Positions 32,440-41,778 of a stretch of 64,000 bases of DNA are shown piece by piece. The notes beneath the pieces are model-generated. The model was not told where the DNA came from and made no database searches. It was given only the letters and a program-made list of their open reading frames with translations. The DNA is from an uncultured Lachnospiraceae bacterium (lineage in GTDB: Bacteria; Bacillota_A; Clostridia; Lachnospirales; Lachnospiraceae). Each line of letters begins with the position of its first letter. The first letter of the stretch is position 1. The stretch spans positions 1-64,000 of the forward strand of contig CANOBT010000011.1 in the NCBI GenBank assembly GCA_947564305.1. The letters run 5' to 3'. A program made the position numbers and the translations under genes.

Positions 32440-32476
32440 ATCCTCTCAAAATCTTCATAATTTTGAGAGGATTTTG
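32440..32476 (+). terminator. Terminator between kinase and ABC genes
   Basis: ATCCTCTCAAAAT pairs with ATTTTGAGAGGAT around CTTCATA, followed by TTTTG. It separates the two-component genes from the transporter genes, suggesting that the transporter has its own promoter or is read by partial read-through. Confidence 0.75.
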
Positions 32477-32545
32477 TGACATTTGCAGTTTATATTGTCT
32501 GATAAAGACCCATTTTATATGAAGGAAAGGGAGGGAAACAGCAGC

Positions 32546-33223
32546 ATGAGCGTGCTTAAAACACAAAATCTGAAAAAATATTACGGCTCCGGCGATAATC
32601 TCGTCAAAGCCCTGGATGGAGTTGATTTTTCTGTTGACCGGGGCGAGTTTGTCGCGGTTGTAGGAACATCAGGAAGCGGCAAAACTACTCTTTTGAATAT
32701 GATCGGAGGGCTTGACAATCCCACGGAGGGCAGTGTTACGGTTGACGGAAAAGAAATTTCGCAAATGACAGCGGACGAACTGACCGTTTTCCGCCGCAGA
32801 CAGATTGGATTTGTTTTTCAAAACTATAATCTTGTCCCTATGCTGAATGTATATGAAAATATCGTACTGCCGATTGAACTTGACGGCAGCAAGGCTGACC
32901 AAGATTTTATTGACAGCGTTCTGGAGATGCTCCACCTTACGGATAAACTGGAGCGTTTCCCCAATCATCTTTCAGGAGGCCAACAGCAGCGCACCGCCAT
33001 TGCCCGCGCCATCGCTTCTAAGCCGGCTATCCTTCTTGCCGATGAGCCGACGGGAAATCTGGACAGCAAAACAGGACAAGAAGTTTTAGGGCTTCTAAAG
33101 CAAACCGCCGAAAATTTCAAACAGACTCTTGTAATGATCACTCATAATCTGGAAATCGCCCAGCTTGCGGACCGGATTGTGCGCATTGAAGATGGAAAAA
33201 TCGTAAAAGCGAGGGAAATATGA
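32546..33223 (+). CDS. ABC transporter ATP-binding protein (BceA-like)
   Basis: 225 residues from ATG 32546. All motifs of a MacB/BceA-type ATPase are present: Walker [19 protein letters not shown]-loop [12 protein letters not shown], signature [17 protein letters not shown], Walker [14 protein letters not shown] and H-switch VMITHN. It overlaps the start of the permease by ATGA-type coupling (stop at 33223, permease start 33220). Powers the FtsX-like permease in antimicrobial peptide detoxification or signalling, by homology. Confidence 0.94.
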   Translation: MSVLKTQNLKKYYGSGDNLVKALDGVDFSVDRGEFVAVVGTSGSGKTTLLNMIGGLDNPTEGSVTVDGKEISQMTADELTVFRRRQIGFVFQNYNLVPMLNVYENIVLPIELDGSKADQDFIDSVLEMLHLTDKLERFPNHLSGGQQQRTAIARAIASKPAILLADEPTGNLDSKTGQEVLGLLKQTAENFKQTLVMITHNLEIAQLADRIVRIEDGKIVKAREI

Positions 33224-35664
33224 TAAAAAATAATAACAGCCATATATTGCGTAAAATCGCTTTCCGCAGCCTGAAAGCGGGAAAAATGCGAAATATTTTT
33301 ATTATAATAACCGTTGCCATGTCCGCTGCCTTAATTTCCGGAATCGCAGGTTTTTGGGCAGGCCACGGAAAGGAAGAGGAACTTACGCTTGCTTCTATGC
33401 AGCATGTGATTTATATGAATGTCACGAATGAGCAAATATCTCTCCTGCAAAATGACGAACGCATCGAAGAACTCACAGCTTATAAGCAAGGCAGATTTTT
33501 TGAAAAAGACGGATATTCGCTTTGCGCAGGATACTTTCAAAAAGATGTGGGCAGGATAAAAACTCCTGTATCAGAAATTTCCGAAGGGCGCTATCCCGAA
33601 AAAAAGAATGAGATTGTGGTTGACAAGTCCTATATGGAGTGTATCGGAAAAGAGCCTGCTATCGGGGCGGAGATATCAGTAACCTGGCTTGATGGGACCG
33701 CTGAAGATTATATTGTTTCGGGATATACCGACTATAAAACAAGCCTGAAAGACTATACGATATTGTTTTCAGAAGCATATGCCGAAAACGGCTCCCAGCT
33801 AAAAGATATCCCTTATTTTTCCGCTGTCAGGATTGAAAATGCAGATAATATGGGCCAGGATGAATTTATAAATGAAATAAAGACTCTCGGCGAGCAATAT
33901 GGAATTGCACGGCACAATATCAACGAAAACAATAAGTATGTAAACAGCAAAAGCCGCACGCCTGTGGAAGCGGCCGCGATCATAGGGGTCAGCGCTGCAA
34001 TCCTGTTAGCAAGCATCCTTGTAATCTACAGTATTTTCTATATTTCCATAACAGGCAGGATACGACAGTTCGGGCAGCTCCGTACCATCGGAATGACGTC
34101 AAAGCAGATTGGAAAAGCCGTAAATTGGGAGGGCATAATCCTCGGCTTCGCAGGAATCATTATCGGTCTTGCTATCGGTACAACTTTTGCTTATATTTTA
34201 ATACCTGCAGGATTTTATTTTCCAAGTACTGCTGCCATTTGGCTGATGACTGCTGCCGCAACTCTGCTCACAGTCATGTTTTCCATAAGGAAACCTGCGA
34301 AAATTGCAGGAGCCGCCACGCCTGTTGAAGCGTCGAAGCTGAGCGGCTATGAGGCAGATGGCAGAACGACAAAACATCCCTTACCAGACGCGAAGAGGAA
34401 CCTCACTCCCTTTGGGCTTGCTAAGATCAGTGCGGGAAGAAACCGGAAAAAATCCCGTATGACCGCCCTTTCCTTAGGGATAGCCGGAGTACTTTTTATC
34501 TGCGGCGCAACATTACTTAGTTCTTTTAACCTGGAAGAGTATTGCCGCCAGCTTGATTTTTATTTTGGAGAATACATCCTCCGTATTTCATCGAATGCAG
34601 AACAACTTGCCGAACATGGCATGACTGATATTCAAATGGACAATCCCTTAAATGAGGAGCTAAAAGTCAAAATCGCCTCCCTTGACGGAGTGAAAAATAT
34701 TACTGCTACAGAAGGTTTGGAGCTGACCTTTGAGTACAATCATTACAGTGCAAATGACTGCGCAGCTCCTTTTGGCAGGGAAGAGGCCAAACTTCTTAGC
34801 AGATACAGCGAAAACGGCTCCGCATTTGATTATGACCAAATGGTCAGGAACAAAGAAATTATCATTAATGATAATAAGCTCGCCGAAGAAATCTATGGTT
34901 GGAAATTTCAAACAGGCGACAGAGTATTGCTCCGCTGGTTTGACGGTACGGATTACCGCGAGGATTATTTCAAAATAGCAGGCTGCATTGACGCTCTTGA
35001 GCTATACAATGACAAAAAAAACGACAGCGTCAGACGCCTGAAAATGGAAGTTGGATGGTTTTTTATTCCAAGAGATCTGCTCAAAAATATGATTCCTGAC
35101 ACCTGTAATTTAAACGTTAAATTTATAATTTCTGTTGAGGACTGGGAAAACGATACTGAGGTAAAGGAATTGATTGAAAAAATCGCTGATGAAGAACCCA
35201 CACTGTCATTTGGAACACTTTCGGAGGATATGGAGATACATGAAAGTATCTATAACTCACTGCTATATATGGTTTTCGGCTTATCCGCGTTCCTCATTGG
35301 GTTTGCCCTGATAAACCTTGTGAATACTCTTGTTTCCAATGTCATGTCACGGAAGCAGGAATTTGCCGTGCTCCGCTCCATCGGAATGAGTGGAAGACAA
35401 CTGTCGTATATGACCATCGGCGAAGGGCTGATGTTGGCAGCTAAAAACATCATGATCACTTTTGTTTTTGGAACGGCTGCCGGGTATGGTCTGATCTGTG
35501 CTTTAAAAAAGATTGGTGCCAATTACCTGCACTGGCATTTTCCAATCTGGTATCTGCTGGGATATGTGATGCTTGTTATCGCCGCGCCAGTCATCATTTC
35601 CGGGATTGTAATAAAAATCCTGGATAAGAAAACTTTGGTGGAACGGCTGAGGGAGGCTGAGTAG
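33220..35664 (+). CDS. FtsX-like ABC permease (BceB/MacB-like)
   Basis: 814 residues. An N-terminal transmembrane helix (NIFIIITVAMSAALISGI) is followed by a large extracellular domain, then three helices around 260-375 (SAAILLASILVIYSIFYIS, IIIGLAIGTTFAYILI), a second helix near 420 and a large second extracellular domain, and three last helices (MVFGLSAFLIGFALINLVN onward). That is the duplicated FtsX topology. RQFGQLRTIGMTSKQI and EFAVLRSIGMSGRQL are the two FtsX cytoplasmic motifs. Probable role with the kinase: detect and remove peptide antibiotics. Confidence 0.9.
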   Translation: MIKNNNSHILRKIAFRSLKAGKMRNIFIIITVAMSAALISGIAGFWAGHGKEEELTLASMQHVIYMNVTNEQISLLQNDERIEELTAYKQGRFFEKDGYSLCAGYFQKDVGRIKTPVSEISEGRYPEKKNEIVVDKSYMECIGKEPAIGAEISVTWLDGTAEDYIVSGYTDYKTSLKDYTILFSEAYAENGSQLKDIPYFSAVRIENADNMGQDEFINEIKTLGEQYGIARHNINENNKYVNSKSRTPVEAAAIIGVSAAILLASILVIYSIFYISITGRIRQFGQLRTIGMTSKQIGKAVNWEGIILGFAGIIIGLAIGTTFAYILIPAGFYFPSTAAIWLMTAAATLLTVMFSIRKPAKIAGAATPVEASKLSGYEADGRTTKHPLPDAKRNLTPFGLAKISAGRNRKKSRMTALSLGIAGVLFICGATLLSSFNLEEYCRQLDFYFGEYILRISSNAEQLAEHGMTDIQMDNPLNEELKVKIASLDGVKNITATEGLELTFEYNHYSANDCAAPFGREEAKLLSRYSENGSAFDYDQMVRNKEIIINDNKLAEEIYGWKFQTGDRVLLRWFDGTDYREDYFKIAGCIDALELYNDKKNDSVRRLKMEVGWFFIPRDLLKNMIPDTCNLNVKFIISVEDWENDTEVKELIEKIADEEPTLSFGTLSEDMEIHESIYNSLLYMVFGLSAFLIGFALINLVNTLVSNVMSRKQEFAVLRSIGMSGRQLSYMTIGEGLMLAAKNIMITFVFGTAAGYGLICALKKIGANYLHWHFPIWYLLGYVMLVIAAPVIISGIVIKILDKKTLVERLREAE

Positions 35665-35674
35665 AGCATTGAAG

Positions 35675-35730
35675 AAAGCAGTTCAAGTATCTGGCTATTT
35701 TAATCCAAGATTCTTGAACTGCTTCTTTTT
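35675..35730 (+). terminator. Terminator after the ABC permease gene
   Basis: AAAGCAGTTCAAG pairs with CTTGAACTGCTTC, separated by a 25-nt loop, and ends in TTTTT. It closes the plus-strand block that starts at the HxlR gene. It could also work for the converging sugar operon. Confidence 0.8.
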
Positions 35731-35816
35731 AGGCCCTATAATCAGTTATTATTGCCGCCATTCGGCGATTCTAGTTTATTTTGATTCTTTGCTTTGGTAA
35801 ACCCTTAAAAAGGTTG

Positions 35817-36500
35817 TCATAATTTTCTAAAATCATCTACAATCTTCACTCCGGCACTGGTTCCAATGCGGCTGGCACCTGCCCGAATCATCTCCAACGC
35901 GGTTTCCGCAGTACGGATTCCTCCGGCCGCCTTGATTTTAATCTGGTCGCCTACACATTCTTTCATCAGTCGTACATCTTCTGCCGTTGCTCCGCCCGTG
36001 CCATATCCGGTGGAAGTTTTGATAAAGTCCGGCTTTACCCGAAGAGCGATTTGGCATAGATGCCGTTTTTCTTCATCCGTGAGGAAACAATTTTCAAATA
36101 TCACCTTTACAGTAATATCTCTTTCCCGGCAGACTGCGACAATTCTCTTCATCTCTTCCTCGACATAGTCCCAGTTCCCGCTTTTGAGTTCTACCAGATT
36201 TACCACATAATCCACTTCTCCGGCACCTTTTTCAATGATATCTCTGGTCTCAAATACTTTTGTTTCGATGGTAGATTGTCCCAAAGGGAAACTGACCGCC
36301 GCATCACAGAGTACTCCGGACCCTTCCAACTGTTTTTTGCAATATTCCAAAGGTGCATTGTTGATTGCAACCGTTTTAAACCCATATTTTTTTGCCGTTT
36401 CACAATGCGCTTTCAGTTCCTCAAGGGTTACATACTGCTTTAATAATGTATGGTCAATCATCCCGGCAAGCTGTTCTGGTGTCAAATTCATTTTTTCCAT
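35817..36500 (-). CDS. deoC: Deoxyribose-phosphate aldolase
   Basis: 227 residues from ATG 36500 (AAGAAAGGAATCACT). Splits 2-deoxyribose-5-phosphate to glyceraldehyde-3-phosphate and acetaldehyde. Signatures: MIDHTLLKQYVTLEEL, GEVDYVVNLVELKSGNW, VKVIFENCFLTDEEK, the Schiff-base Lys in DFIKTSTGYGTGGA and the second Lys in IKIKAAGGIRTAE. Last gene of an operon with an FGGY kinase and an aldo/keto reductase, so it probably serves breakdown of a sugar phosphate made by that kinase and not nucleoside salvage. Confidence 0.94.
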   Translation of the reverse strand: MEKMNLTPEQLAGMIDHTLLKQYVTLEELKAHCETAKKYGFKTVAINNAPLEYCKKQLEGSGVLCDAAVSFPLGQSTIETKVFETRDIIEKGAGEVDYVVNLVELKSGNWDYVEEEMKRIVAVCRERDITVKVIFENCFLTDEEKRHLCQIALRVKPDFIKTSTGYGTGGATAEDVRLMKECVGDQIKIKAAGGIRTAETALEMIRAGASRIGTSAGVKIVDDFRKL

Positions 36501-36562
36501 AGTGATTCCTTTCTTATATGTGCTTGTTTTGTACGTTCTCAATTGTTTGTTTTTGTATTTTT

Positions 36563-38101
36563 TCAAGCATTCGGCTGTCTCAGGCCGTATTCCGCCAGAT
36601 GGTGGTATACCGGAAGCAGCGCCTGGTAACTTTCCTCAAATAATCTCTGCAGTTCCTGGTATTGTCTGTGGCGCTGTATATCCGGCTTCGTCCTGTCCTG
36701 AATCTTTACAAACCGGTCAATAGCCTCAAATCCTTCCAGAACTCCGGCTCCTACCCCCGCTGCTACGGCGGCGCCCATAGACGTCGCTTCGTCCAGATAG
36801 TTTAGTCTGCAGACCGGCAGCCCATAGATGTCTGACAGAATCTGGCGTATCACCTTCCCTTTTGCCAGTCCGCCGATAACAGAAATCTGGTCAATGGGAT
36901 ACCCTGCCCTGAAAATCTCCAGAATGATATTTAAGTTCATCGCCACACCCTCGATACAGGCCCGCAGCATATCCCCTCGGGTATGCTCCATCTTCAGCCC
37001 GATATAGGCTCCTTTAGCTTCGCTGTTCCAACGCGGACTGCGTTCTCCTAAAATATAGGGCAGATAAAGCAGTCCGTTTGCTCCCGGAGAGGATTTCTCA
37101 ATTTCCTGATTCATCAGCTCATAGGGGCTGACTTTTCGTGCTGCCGCCTCAATGTCCAAATCTTTGCATAATGTTTCCTTTATGAAATGATAGGAATTCC
37201 CGGCAGCCTGCATGGTGCCGTTGGGCGTATAAAGCCCTGGAACCATATGCGCCCAGTTGTAGGTCCTCATCTCCGTATCAAATACAGGTGCATCACTGGT
37301 GAACGCCACCCAGGATGAAGTTCCCAGATAATTATAAGTCACGCCTTCTTTCACGCTCCCCGCGCCTACCGCGGCGCAAAGGCCGTCCCCGCCGCCCAGG
37401 ATAACCGGAGTTCCTGCGGGAAGCCCGCATTCCTCACTAAGCTTCGGAGTAATTTCTCCTGCGACATATGTAGAAGGCTGCAGCTTGGGAAGAAGCGAAC
37501 CGTCAATCCGCATGACTTCTAAAAGCCGGTCTGACCAATCCAGCTTTTTCAAATCCAGGCAGTTCGTACCGGATGCGTCTGAATAGTCAGTAACATATTT
37601 CCCCGTCAGCTTTGCCACCACATAGTCCTTGGGTTGAAGCATTTTATAAATATTTTTAAAAATCTCAGGCTCATTGTCCCGAATCCACATCAGCTTTTCT
37701 ATGCTGTAGGACGCACTGATTCGATGTCCGGTAATCCGGTAAAATTCCTGCTCATCTATCTTCTGACGGACAGCGATTTCCTGCTCCTGGCTCCTCTGGT
37801 CAGCCCAGATGATGGCGTTGCGCAAGGCTTTTCCCTGACGGTCAACCACCACGCATCCCATCATCTGTCCGCTGAACGCCATTCCCGCCACCCGTGCACC
37901 GCCCAGCTCTTTCATCAGTTTCCGGTTATTGACACAGACCGCTTTCCACCAGTCCTCCGGATTCTGTTCTGCCCACGTGCTGTTAAAAAAGCGAGTCGCA
38001 TATGGATAGGTTACACTTTTTATTAATTCTCCATCTGTACGGAACAGGGTCGCCTTGTCCCCCGATGTCCCCAGATCATGTGCTAACAGATATTCTGCCA
38101 T
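36563..38101 (-). CDS. FGGY-family carbohydrate kinase (xylulokinase-like)
   Basis: 512 residues, normal for FGGY kinases. Phosphate 1 motif YLLAHDLGTSGDKATLF; GMAFSGQMMGCVVVD and AIIWADQRSQEQE resemble xylulokinase; the FGGY signature region is SVIGGLAKGKVIRQILSD followed by VCRLNYLDEATSMGAAVAAG. ATP-dependent phosphorylation of a pentulose or a related polyol is likely, but xylulose is not proven. It starts 18 bp after the aldo/keto reductase gene. Operon partner DeoC suggests a deoxy or branched substrate. Confidence 0.88.
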   Translation of the reverse strand: MAEYLLAHDLGTSGDKATLFRTDGELIKSVTYPYATRFFNSTWAEQNPEDWWKAVCVNNRKLMKELGGARVAGMAFSGQMMGCVVVDRQGKALRNAIIWADQRSQEQEIAVRQKIDEQEFYRITGHRISASYSIEKLMWIRDNEPEIFKNIYKMLQPKDYVVAKLTGKYVTDYSDASGTNCLDLKKLDWSDRLLEVMRIDGSLLPKLQPSTYVAGEITPKLSEECGLPAGTPVILGGGDGLCAAVGAGSVKEGVTYNYLGTSSWVAFTSDAPVFDTEMRTYNWAHMVPGLYTPNGTMQAAGNSYHFIKETLCKDLDIEAAARKVSPYELMNQEIEKSSPGANGLLYLPYILGERSPRWNSEAKGAYIGLKMEHTRGDMLRACIEGVAMNLNIILEIFRAGYPIDQISVIGGLAKGKVIRQILSDIYGLPVCRLNYLDEATSMGAAVAAGVGAGVLEGFEAIDRFVKIQDRTKPDIQRHRQYQELQRLFEESYQALLPVYHHLAEYGLRQPNA

Positions 38102-38119
38102 ATTGTCTCCTGTCTTTTC

Positions 38120-39103
38120 TCAGATCAGCCTCACCGGCTCGATGATTTCATTGATTTTTGCCATTTCCTCGTCACTGATATTCCAGGTGATGCTGTGTAC
38201 GTTCTTCTCCAACTGTTCAACAGAAGATGCACCGGCGATAATAGAAGTGACTTCCGCTCTCTGCCGCATCCAGTTAAATGTCAGTTCGTTCATCGGATGC
38301 CCTATCTCATCCGCAAACGCTTTCAGCTTTCTGGCGATGTCAATATAGGTCGCGGACTGCTCCCCTGAAAGCTTCGGATTTGCCCTGCGGATGTCATTTT
38401 CCGAAAAATCAATTCCGTTCAAAAATCTTCCTGCCAGCAATCCCTGGAATAATGGGCTGTATGGAAGGAATGCCTGTCCGTACTCCCGCACAACCGGAAA
38501 TACCTCGTCCTCTGTCCTATATTCCAATGGAATCCCGTGATAGGTAGATGTATTTCTCTCTAACATATTGTAAAGCCCCTGCTGGCACTCTACGTCTACC
38601 ATCGTCATCATAGTCTCCACGTCCTTCTGGCTGTAATTACTCAGTCCCACATAGCGTATCTTCCCGCTTTTCTTTAGCAGGCGAAGCGCCTCTGCGGTCT
38701 CTTCCAACGGAGTAGAAGAATCCGGCCAGTGCATCTGGTAAATATCAATGTGGTCGGTCTGGAGCCTCTTCAGACTGTCATCAATCTCTTTCAGCAGGCT
38801 CTCTTTCGTCAGGTTGTTCTGCGTTTCCTTCTTTTCATTCCAGGGCAGCCCTGCTTTAGAAGCAATCAGGACATGATTTCTCCTGCCACCGTCCTTGAGT
38901 GCCTTTCCCAAAACCGTTTCCGATATTCCCATTCCATACACCGGCGCCACGTCAAACAAATTAATCCCCATATCAATCGCTCTATGAACGACCTCAATGG
39001 CCTTTTTTTCATCAGAAGAGTCCCAGTCCCCTCCCATGTTCCAGGTTCCGACTCCGATTGCTGAGATTTCTTCCTGTATTTTCGATACCTTCTTATAAAT
39101 CAT
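38120..39103 (-). CDS. Aldo/keto reductase
   Basis: 327 residues with GGAGGAAAAGAAAG upstream. The catalytic set is visible: Asp and Tyr in INLFDVAPVYGMGISETVLG, Lys in VLIASKAGLPW, His in HIDIYQMHWPDSSTP; the NADPH end is IIAGASSVEQLEKNV. It likely interconverts a sugar and its polyol with NAD(P)H as the first step for the kinase downstream. First gene of the operon. The palindromic operator at 39138-39149 is 35 bp upstream. Confidence 0.92.
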   Translation of the reverse strand: MIYKKVSKIQEEISAIGVGTWNMGGDWDSSDEKKAIEVVHRAIDMGINLFDVAPVYGMGISETVLGKALKDGGRRNHVLIASKAGLPWNEKKETQNNLTKESLLKEIDDSLKRLQTDHIDIYQMHWPDSSTPLEETAEALRLLKKSGKIRYVGLSNYSQKDVETMMTMVDVECQQGLYNMLERNTSTYHGIPLEYRTEDEVFPVVREYGQAFLPYSPLFQGLLAGRFLNGIDFSENDIRRANPKLSGEQSATYIDIARKLKAFADEIGHPMNELTFNWMRQRAEVTSIIAGASSVEQLEKNVHSITWNISDEEMAKINEIIEPVRLI

Positions 39104-39137
39104 CTTTCTTTTCCTCCATATCTTCAGTCAAAAATAA

Positions 39138-39149
39138 GTAACCGGTTAC
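39138..39149. promoter_or_regulatory. LacI-family operator before the sugar operon
   Basis: GTAACCGGTTAC is a perfect 12-bp palindrome with the central CG typical of LacI-family sites, 35 bp upstream of the aldo/keto reductase start. A matching site is at 40216-40227 before the regulator gene. Confidence 0.8.
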
Positions 39150-39179
39150 ACATTAAAGCAAAAAAATGTACTCTTTTCT

Positions 39180-40196
39180 CTATCCTCTCCTTTCTGATCC
39201 ATTTAATTCCAGATGATACGGGGCCATCGCCACCTTTCTTGAACTTCCGGAATCATGGATTCGTTCCATCATCAACTGCATCGCCATCCGCCCCATTTCC
39301 TGATTATCCCGGGAAATGCAGCTAAAAGGAAAACCAATTTCATTTAACATGGGAACCTTATCGATTCCAATCAGCGCAATATCTTTTCCAATGGTGATTC
39401 CACAGGCCGCAGCCGCCTTTAAAAAGCCGATGCTGCTCCTGTTGTTGCAGGTCAGTATCCCCTCTGGATAGTCCCCGGATAAAAACATCTGCTTTGACAG
39501 ACGAAATGCCGTTTCCGTCAGAAAATCTCCAATCAGGATATCCTTCTTCTTCACCCGAATCTTGTGCTCGGAAACTGCCTGTTCAAATCCCCGGCGGCGG
39601 TCCCTGGAAATCTTCAAGTCATCCCCGCCTGTAAGAATACCGATTCGGCGGTTCCCTGCATGAATGAGCTCTGTGGTCGCATTGTATGCGCTTTGATAAT
39701 TTTCAAAAAATACACCATCCCAGTGGTTCCCTTCAAAATCACGGTCCACAATCACCACCGGAATTCCAAGTCCATCGATTCTTTCTGCCAGGGCTTTCGA
39801 TTCTGCACTCTGGTTGTAATCCACCGACGGGGCAATAATCACGCCCATAAGCTGCTGCTGTGCAATGACGCGCAGCACTTTCTCTTCCTTCCGGGCGCTA
39901 TTCTGTGTATCATAGAAAAACAACTGCATGTCATGGCGGTCCGCTTCGCTGATAATCCCGCGCAGCACCTCCCCATAAAAGATATTATCAATCTCCGGAA
40001 CTACCACGCCGACCGCACTGGTAACCCCCTTAGAAAGACTGACCGCATTGACAGACGGAATAAACCCGGTCTCCCGGATCACATCCTCTACCTTTTTCCT
40101 TGTTTTTTCACTGACATAGCCGTTGTTATTGATAACTCTTGAAACGGTTGCTTTGGAAACTCCCGCCAGAGCTGCTACCTCATTGATTGATACCAT
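39180..40196 (-). CDS. LacI family transcriptional regulator
   Basis: 338 residues, GGAGGGTTT before the ATG. Helix-turn-helix VSINEVAALAGVSKATVSRV with hinge helix GFIPSVNAVSLSKG; the C-terminal periplasmic-binding-like half includes AVGVVVPEIDNIFYGEVLRG, GIPVVIVDRDFEG and GIDKVPMLNEIGFPFSCISR. It should repress the adjoining operon and itself through GTAACCGGTTAC-type sites, with a sugar or sugar phosphate as inducer. Confidence 0.95.
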   Translation of the reverse strand: MVSINEVAALAGVSKATVSRVINNNGYVSEKTRKKVEDVIRETGFIPSVNAVSLSKGVTSAVGVVVPEIDNIFYGEVLRGIISEADRHDMQLFFYDTQNSARKEEKVLRVIAQQQLMGVIIAPSVDYNQSAESKALAERIDGLGIPVVIVDRDFEGNHWDGVFFENYQSAYNATTELIHAGNRRIGILTGGDDLKISRDRRRGFEQAVSEHKIRVKKKDILIGDFLTETAFRLSKQMFLSGDYPEGILTCNNRSSIGFLKAAAACGITIGKDIALIGIDKVPMLNEIGFPFSCISRDNQEMGRMAMQLMMERIHDSGSSRKVAMAPYHLELNGSERRG

Positions 40197-40215
40197 AAAC
40201 CCTCCTGCAATTTCT

Positions 40216-40227
40216 GTAACCGGTTTC
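40216..40227. promoter_or_regulatory. LacI-family operator before the regulator gene
   Basis: GTAACCGGTTTC, one change from the palindrome at 39138-39149, lies 20 bp before the regulator start. Supports autoregulation. Confidence 0.7.
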
Positions 40228-40285
40228 CTATTTTTAGATTAACATAACTAAAGTGAAAAGTCAATGTCTAAATTAGTGTTCCCAT

Positions 40286-40600
40286 TTATAATTGCCTGTC
40301 AAAATACATCGTCGCCGCCAATTCTATCAGATTGCGGGAGCCAATATAGATCAACGCTAAGCTCTGAACCCGCTGATATGTAAACGTGGCTTGTTCGTCT
40401 ACGAACAGCGGTATCACACACACCAACAGAATCAGAATCCATTCCGTAATATGCGCAGCATTATTAGCCTTTAGCTGTATCAAGCTCCAACGCTCATCCC
40501 CCTTATACTCCACTTGTTTCTTTGCTTTCAATATATACAGCCAAAGAGTTCCTCCCACTGCCAAAATAAGAAGCATTAAAATGATTGTCTGGTCACTCAT
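40286..40600 (-). CDS. Small three-helix membrane protein
   Basis: 104 residues from ATG 40600 (AAAGGATGAG upstream), directly after the HTH gene stop. Three hydrophobic segments: TIILMLLILAVGGTLWLYIL, ITEWILILLVCVIPLF and VQSLALIYIGSRNLIELA, with a cytosolic VEYKGDERWSLIQLKANN between the first two, a motif common in small DUF2178-like membrane proteins paired with Xre regulators. Function unknown; the pairing suggests a stress- or signal-linked membrane factor. Confidence 0.75.
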   Translation of the reverse strand: MSDQTIILMLLILAVGGTLWLYILKAKKQVEYKGDERWSLIQLKANNAAHITEWILILLVCVIPLFVDEQATFTYQRVQSLALIYIGSRNLIELAATMYFDRQL

Positions 40601-40601
40601 A

Positions 40602-40811
40602 TTACTCATCCTTTCTATACTCAAAAACCTGGTCGATAGAAACTTCAAATGCATCCGCAATCTTGAACGCCAGTTCCAGTGAGGGCGTATATTTATATTT
40701 TTCTATCGAAATAACAGCCTGCCTTGAAATTCCAACCTTATAGGCCAAATCGGCCTGCGTCCAGTCCCTTTCAGCCCGTAGAACTTTAATCCTGTTCCAT
40801 ATCAAAGTCAT
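40602..40811 (-). CDS. Xre-family HTH regulator
   Basis: 69 residues from ATG 40811 (GGAAAGGGGAG). Compact Cro/CI helix-turn-helix: IKVLRAERDWTQADLAYKVG, ISRQAVISIEKYKYTPSLEL and AFKIADAFEVSIDQVFEY. Such short regulators commonly sit before a small membrane protein and control both. An inverted repeat at 40840-40856 lies 28 bp upstream. Confidence 0.92.
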   Translation of the reverse strand: MTLIWNRIKVLRAERDWTQADLAYKVGISRQAVISIEKYKYTPSLELAFKIADAFEVSIDQVFEYRKDE

Positions 40812-40839
40812 CTCCCCTTTCCAAAAAGTAACGAGTTGA

Positions 40840-40856
40840 TTACATTCAAAATGTAA
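40840..40856. promoter_or_regulatory. Inverted repeat before the Xre-type gene
   Basis: TTACATT-CAA-AATGTAA, perfect 7-bp arms, upstream of the regulator at 40602-40811. Likely its operator. Confidence 0.6.
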
Positions 40857-40932
40857 CATATTCATTACTTTTTGTCAATAGAGAATGACAATATTTTGGA
40901 AACAGGGCATAAAAGGGTGAGCACAAAAAAAC

Positions 40933-40961
40933 AGCAGGGACTCCGTTACAGGGTTCCTGCT
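40933..40961 (-). terminator. Terminator downstream of the hsdR remnant
   Basis: AGCAGGGA pairs with TTCCTGCT (one mismatch) and the minus strand continues TTTTTTT. It follows the old hsdR end, and implies that the hsdR copy once ended a transcription unit here. Confidence 0.75.
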
Positions 40962-40976
40962 AGTATCTTAACTATA

Positions 40977-41059
40977 CCGCCATCGCATTCGCATTAATCT
41001 CGTCAATCACCTTCTTTATCCCCATCCACACGTTCAAATCAGTAAAGATATCTACAATA
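40977..41059. repeat. 83-bp exact direct repeat, copy 1
   Basis: Identical by eye to 63296-63378. It encodes the C-terminal end of HsdR. The two copies bracket 22 kb of accessory DNA, in the same orientation. Confidence 0.9.
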
Positions 41060-41632
41060 AATCTCCAGTATTTTCTCTGCATGATCATGATTTTTTGCAA
41101 AGATAATTGTCTTTCCAAGAGTTTCTCCATAATTGATACGAATTCCCTCTGTCATCAAAATATGCAGCGCCTTTTTAATGGTATCTTCATTAAAAATCCA
41201 GGAATTTAATGCCGAAGACTGAATACTTTCCGGAAGATACCCGTTTTCATTTTCAAAGGTATCTTCATATGCTTTTTTATCTTCCTCCGACAGCTCATCG
41301 TATACGATTCCCTGTTCCATAAATTTCAATGAGGTTTCTACAGAAAGAAAATCCACCAGATATCCGTCTTTTACCGCCTGCGCCAATTCGTATCCATAGG
41401 TAGGCACCCCATTTTCCAATTCAAAAATCTGGTAGGTATTCTTATCAATTTCATCCTTCGGCGTAGCGGTGAGTCCGACCAATGGCGCATCAAAATAAGT
41501 AAAAATGTCCTTGTATTTATTATAAATAGACCTGTGGGCTTCGTCAGCATGTGTCAAGCAAGAGCGGAAAGATTTTTCTGCCATATTTTTTAATGGCACA
41601 ATATCCGTCATTCTACCGTAACATCCTTGCAA
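40977..41632 (-). pseudogene. hsdR remnant (type I restriction subunit), deleted and frameshifted
   Basis: Pieces of a type I restriction-modification motor subunit. The larger piece has THADEAHRSIYNKYKDI (DEAH box), APLVGLTATPKDEIDKNTY and GKTIIFAKNHDHAEKILEI, helicase motifs II, III and V-like. It then jumps to the last 27 codons of hsdR in another frame and stops at 41039. The N-terminal nuclease and first helicase motifs are missing, and the left junction before THADEAH reads into unrelated sequence. The last 83 bp (40977-41059) are identical to 63296-63378 in the main hsdR. No function is expected. Confidence 0.85.
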
Positions 41633-41778
41633 ATCTCATCTGTCAAACTTGATATTTCCTCATGCTTTAATTCAACTACAGGCAGTCCCTTTACGTTGAT
41701 ACCTCTTCCTCGATAAAGCTTTCCTTCCTCTATAATCTCATCAATAATAACTGTCCTGCCATCTTTGGTATGAGCATA
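41633..41778 (-). pseudogene. Short orphan coding remnant
   Basis: An open frame without a start reads AHTKDGRTVIIDEIIEEGKL, YRGRGINVKGLPVVELKHEE and ends SSLTDEICKDVTVE. It looks like the C-terminal tail of a protein whose front is gone, trapped between the zinc-site hypothetical gene and the hsdR remnant. Family unknown. Confidence 0.4.
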
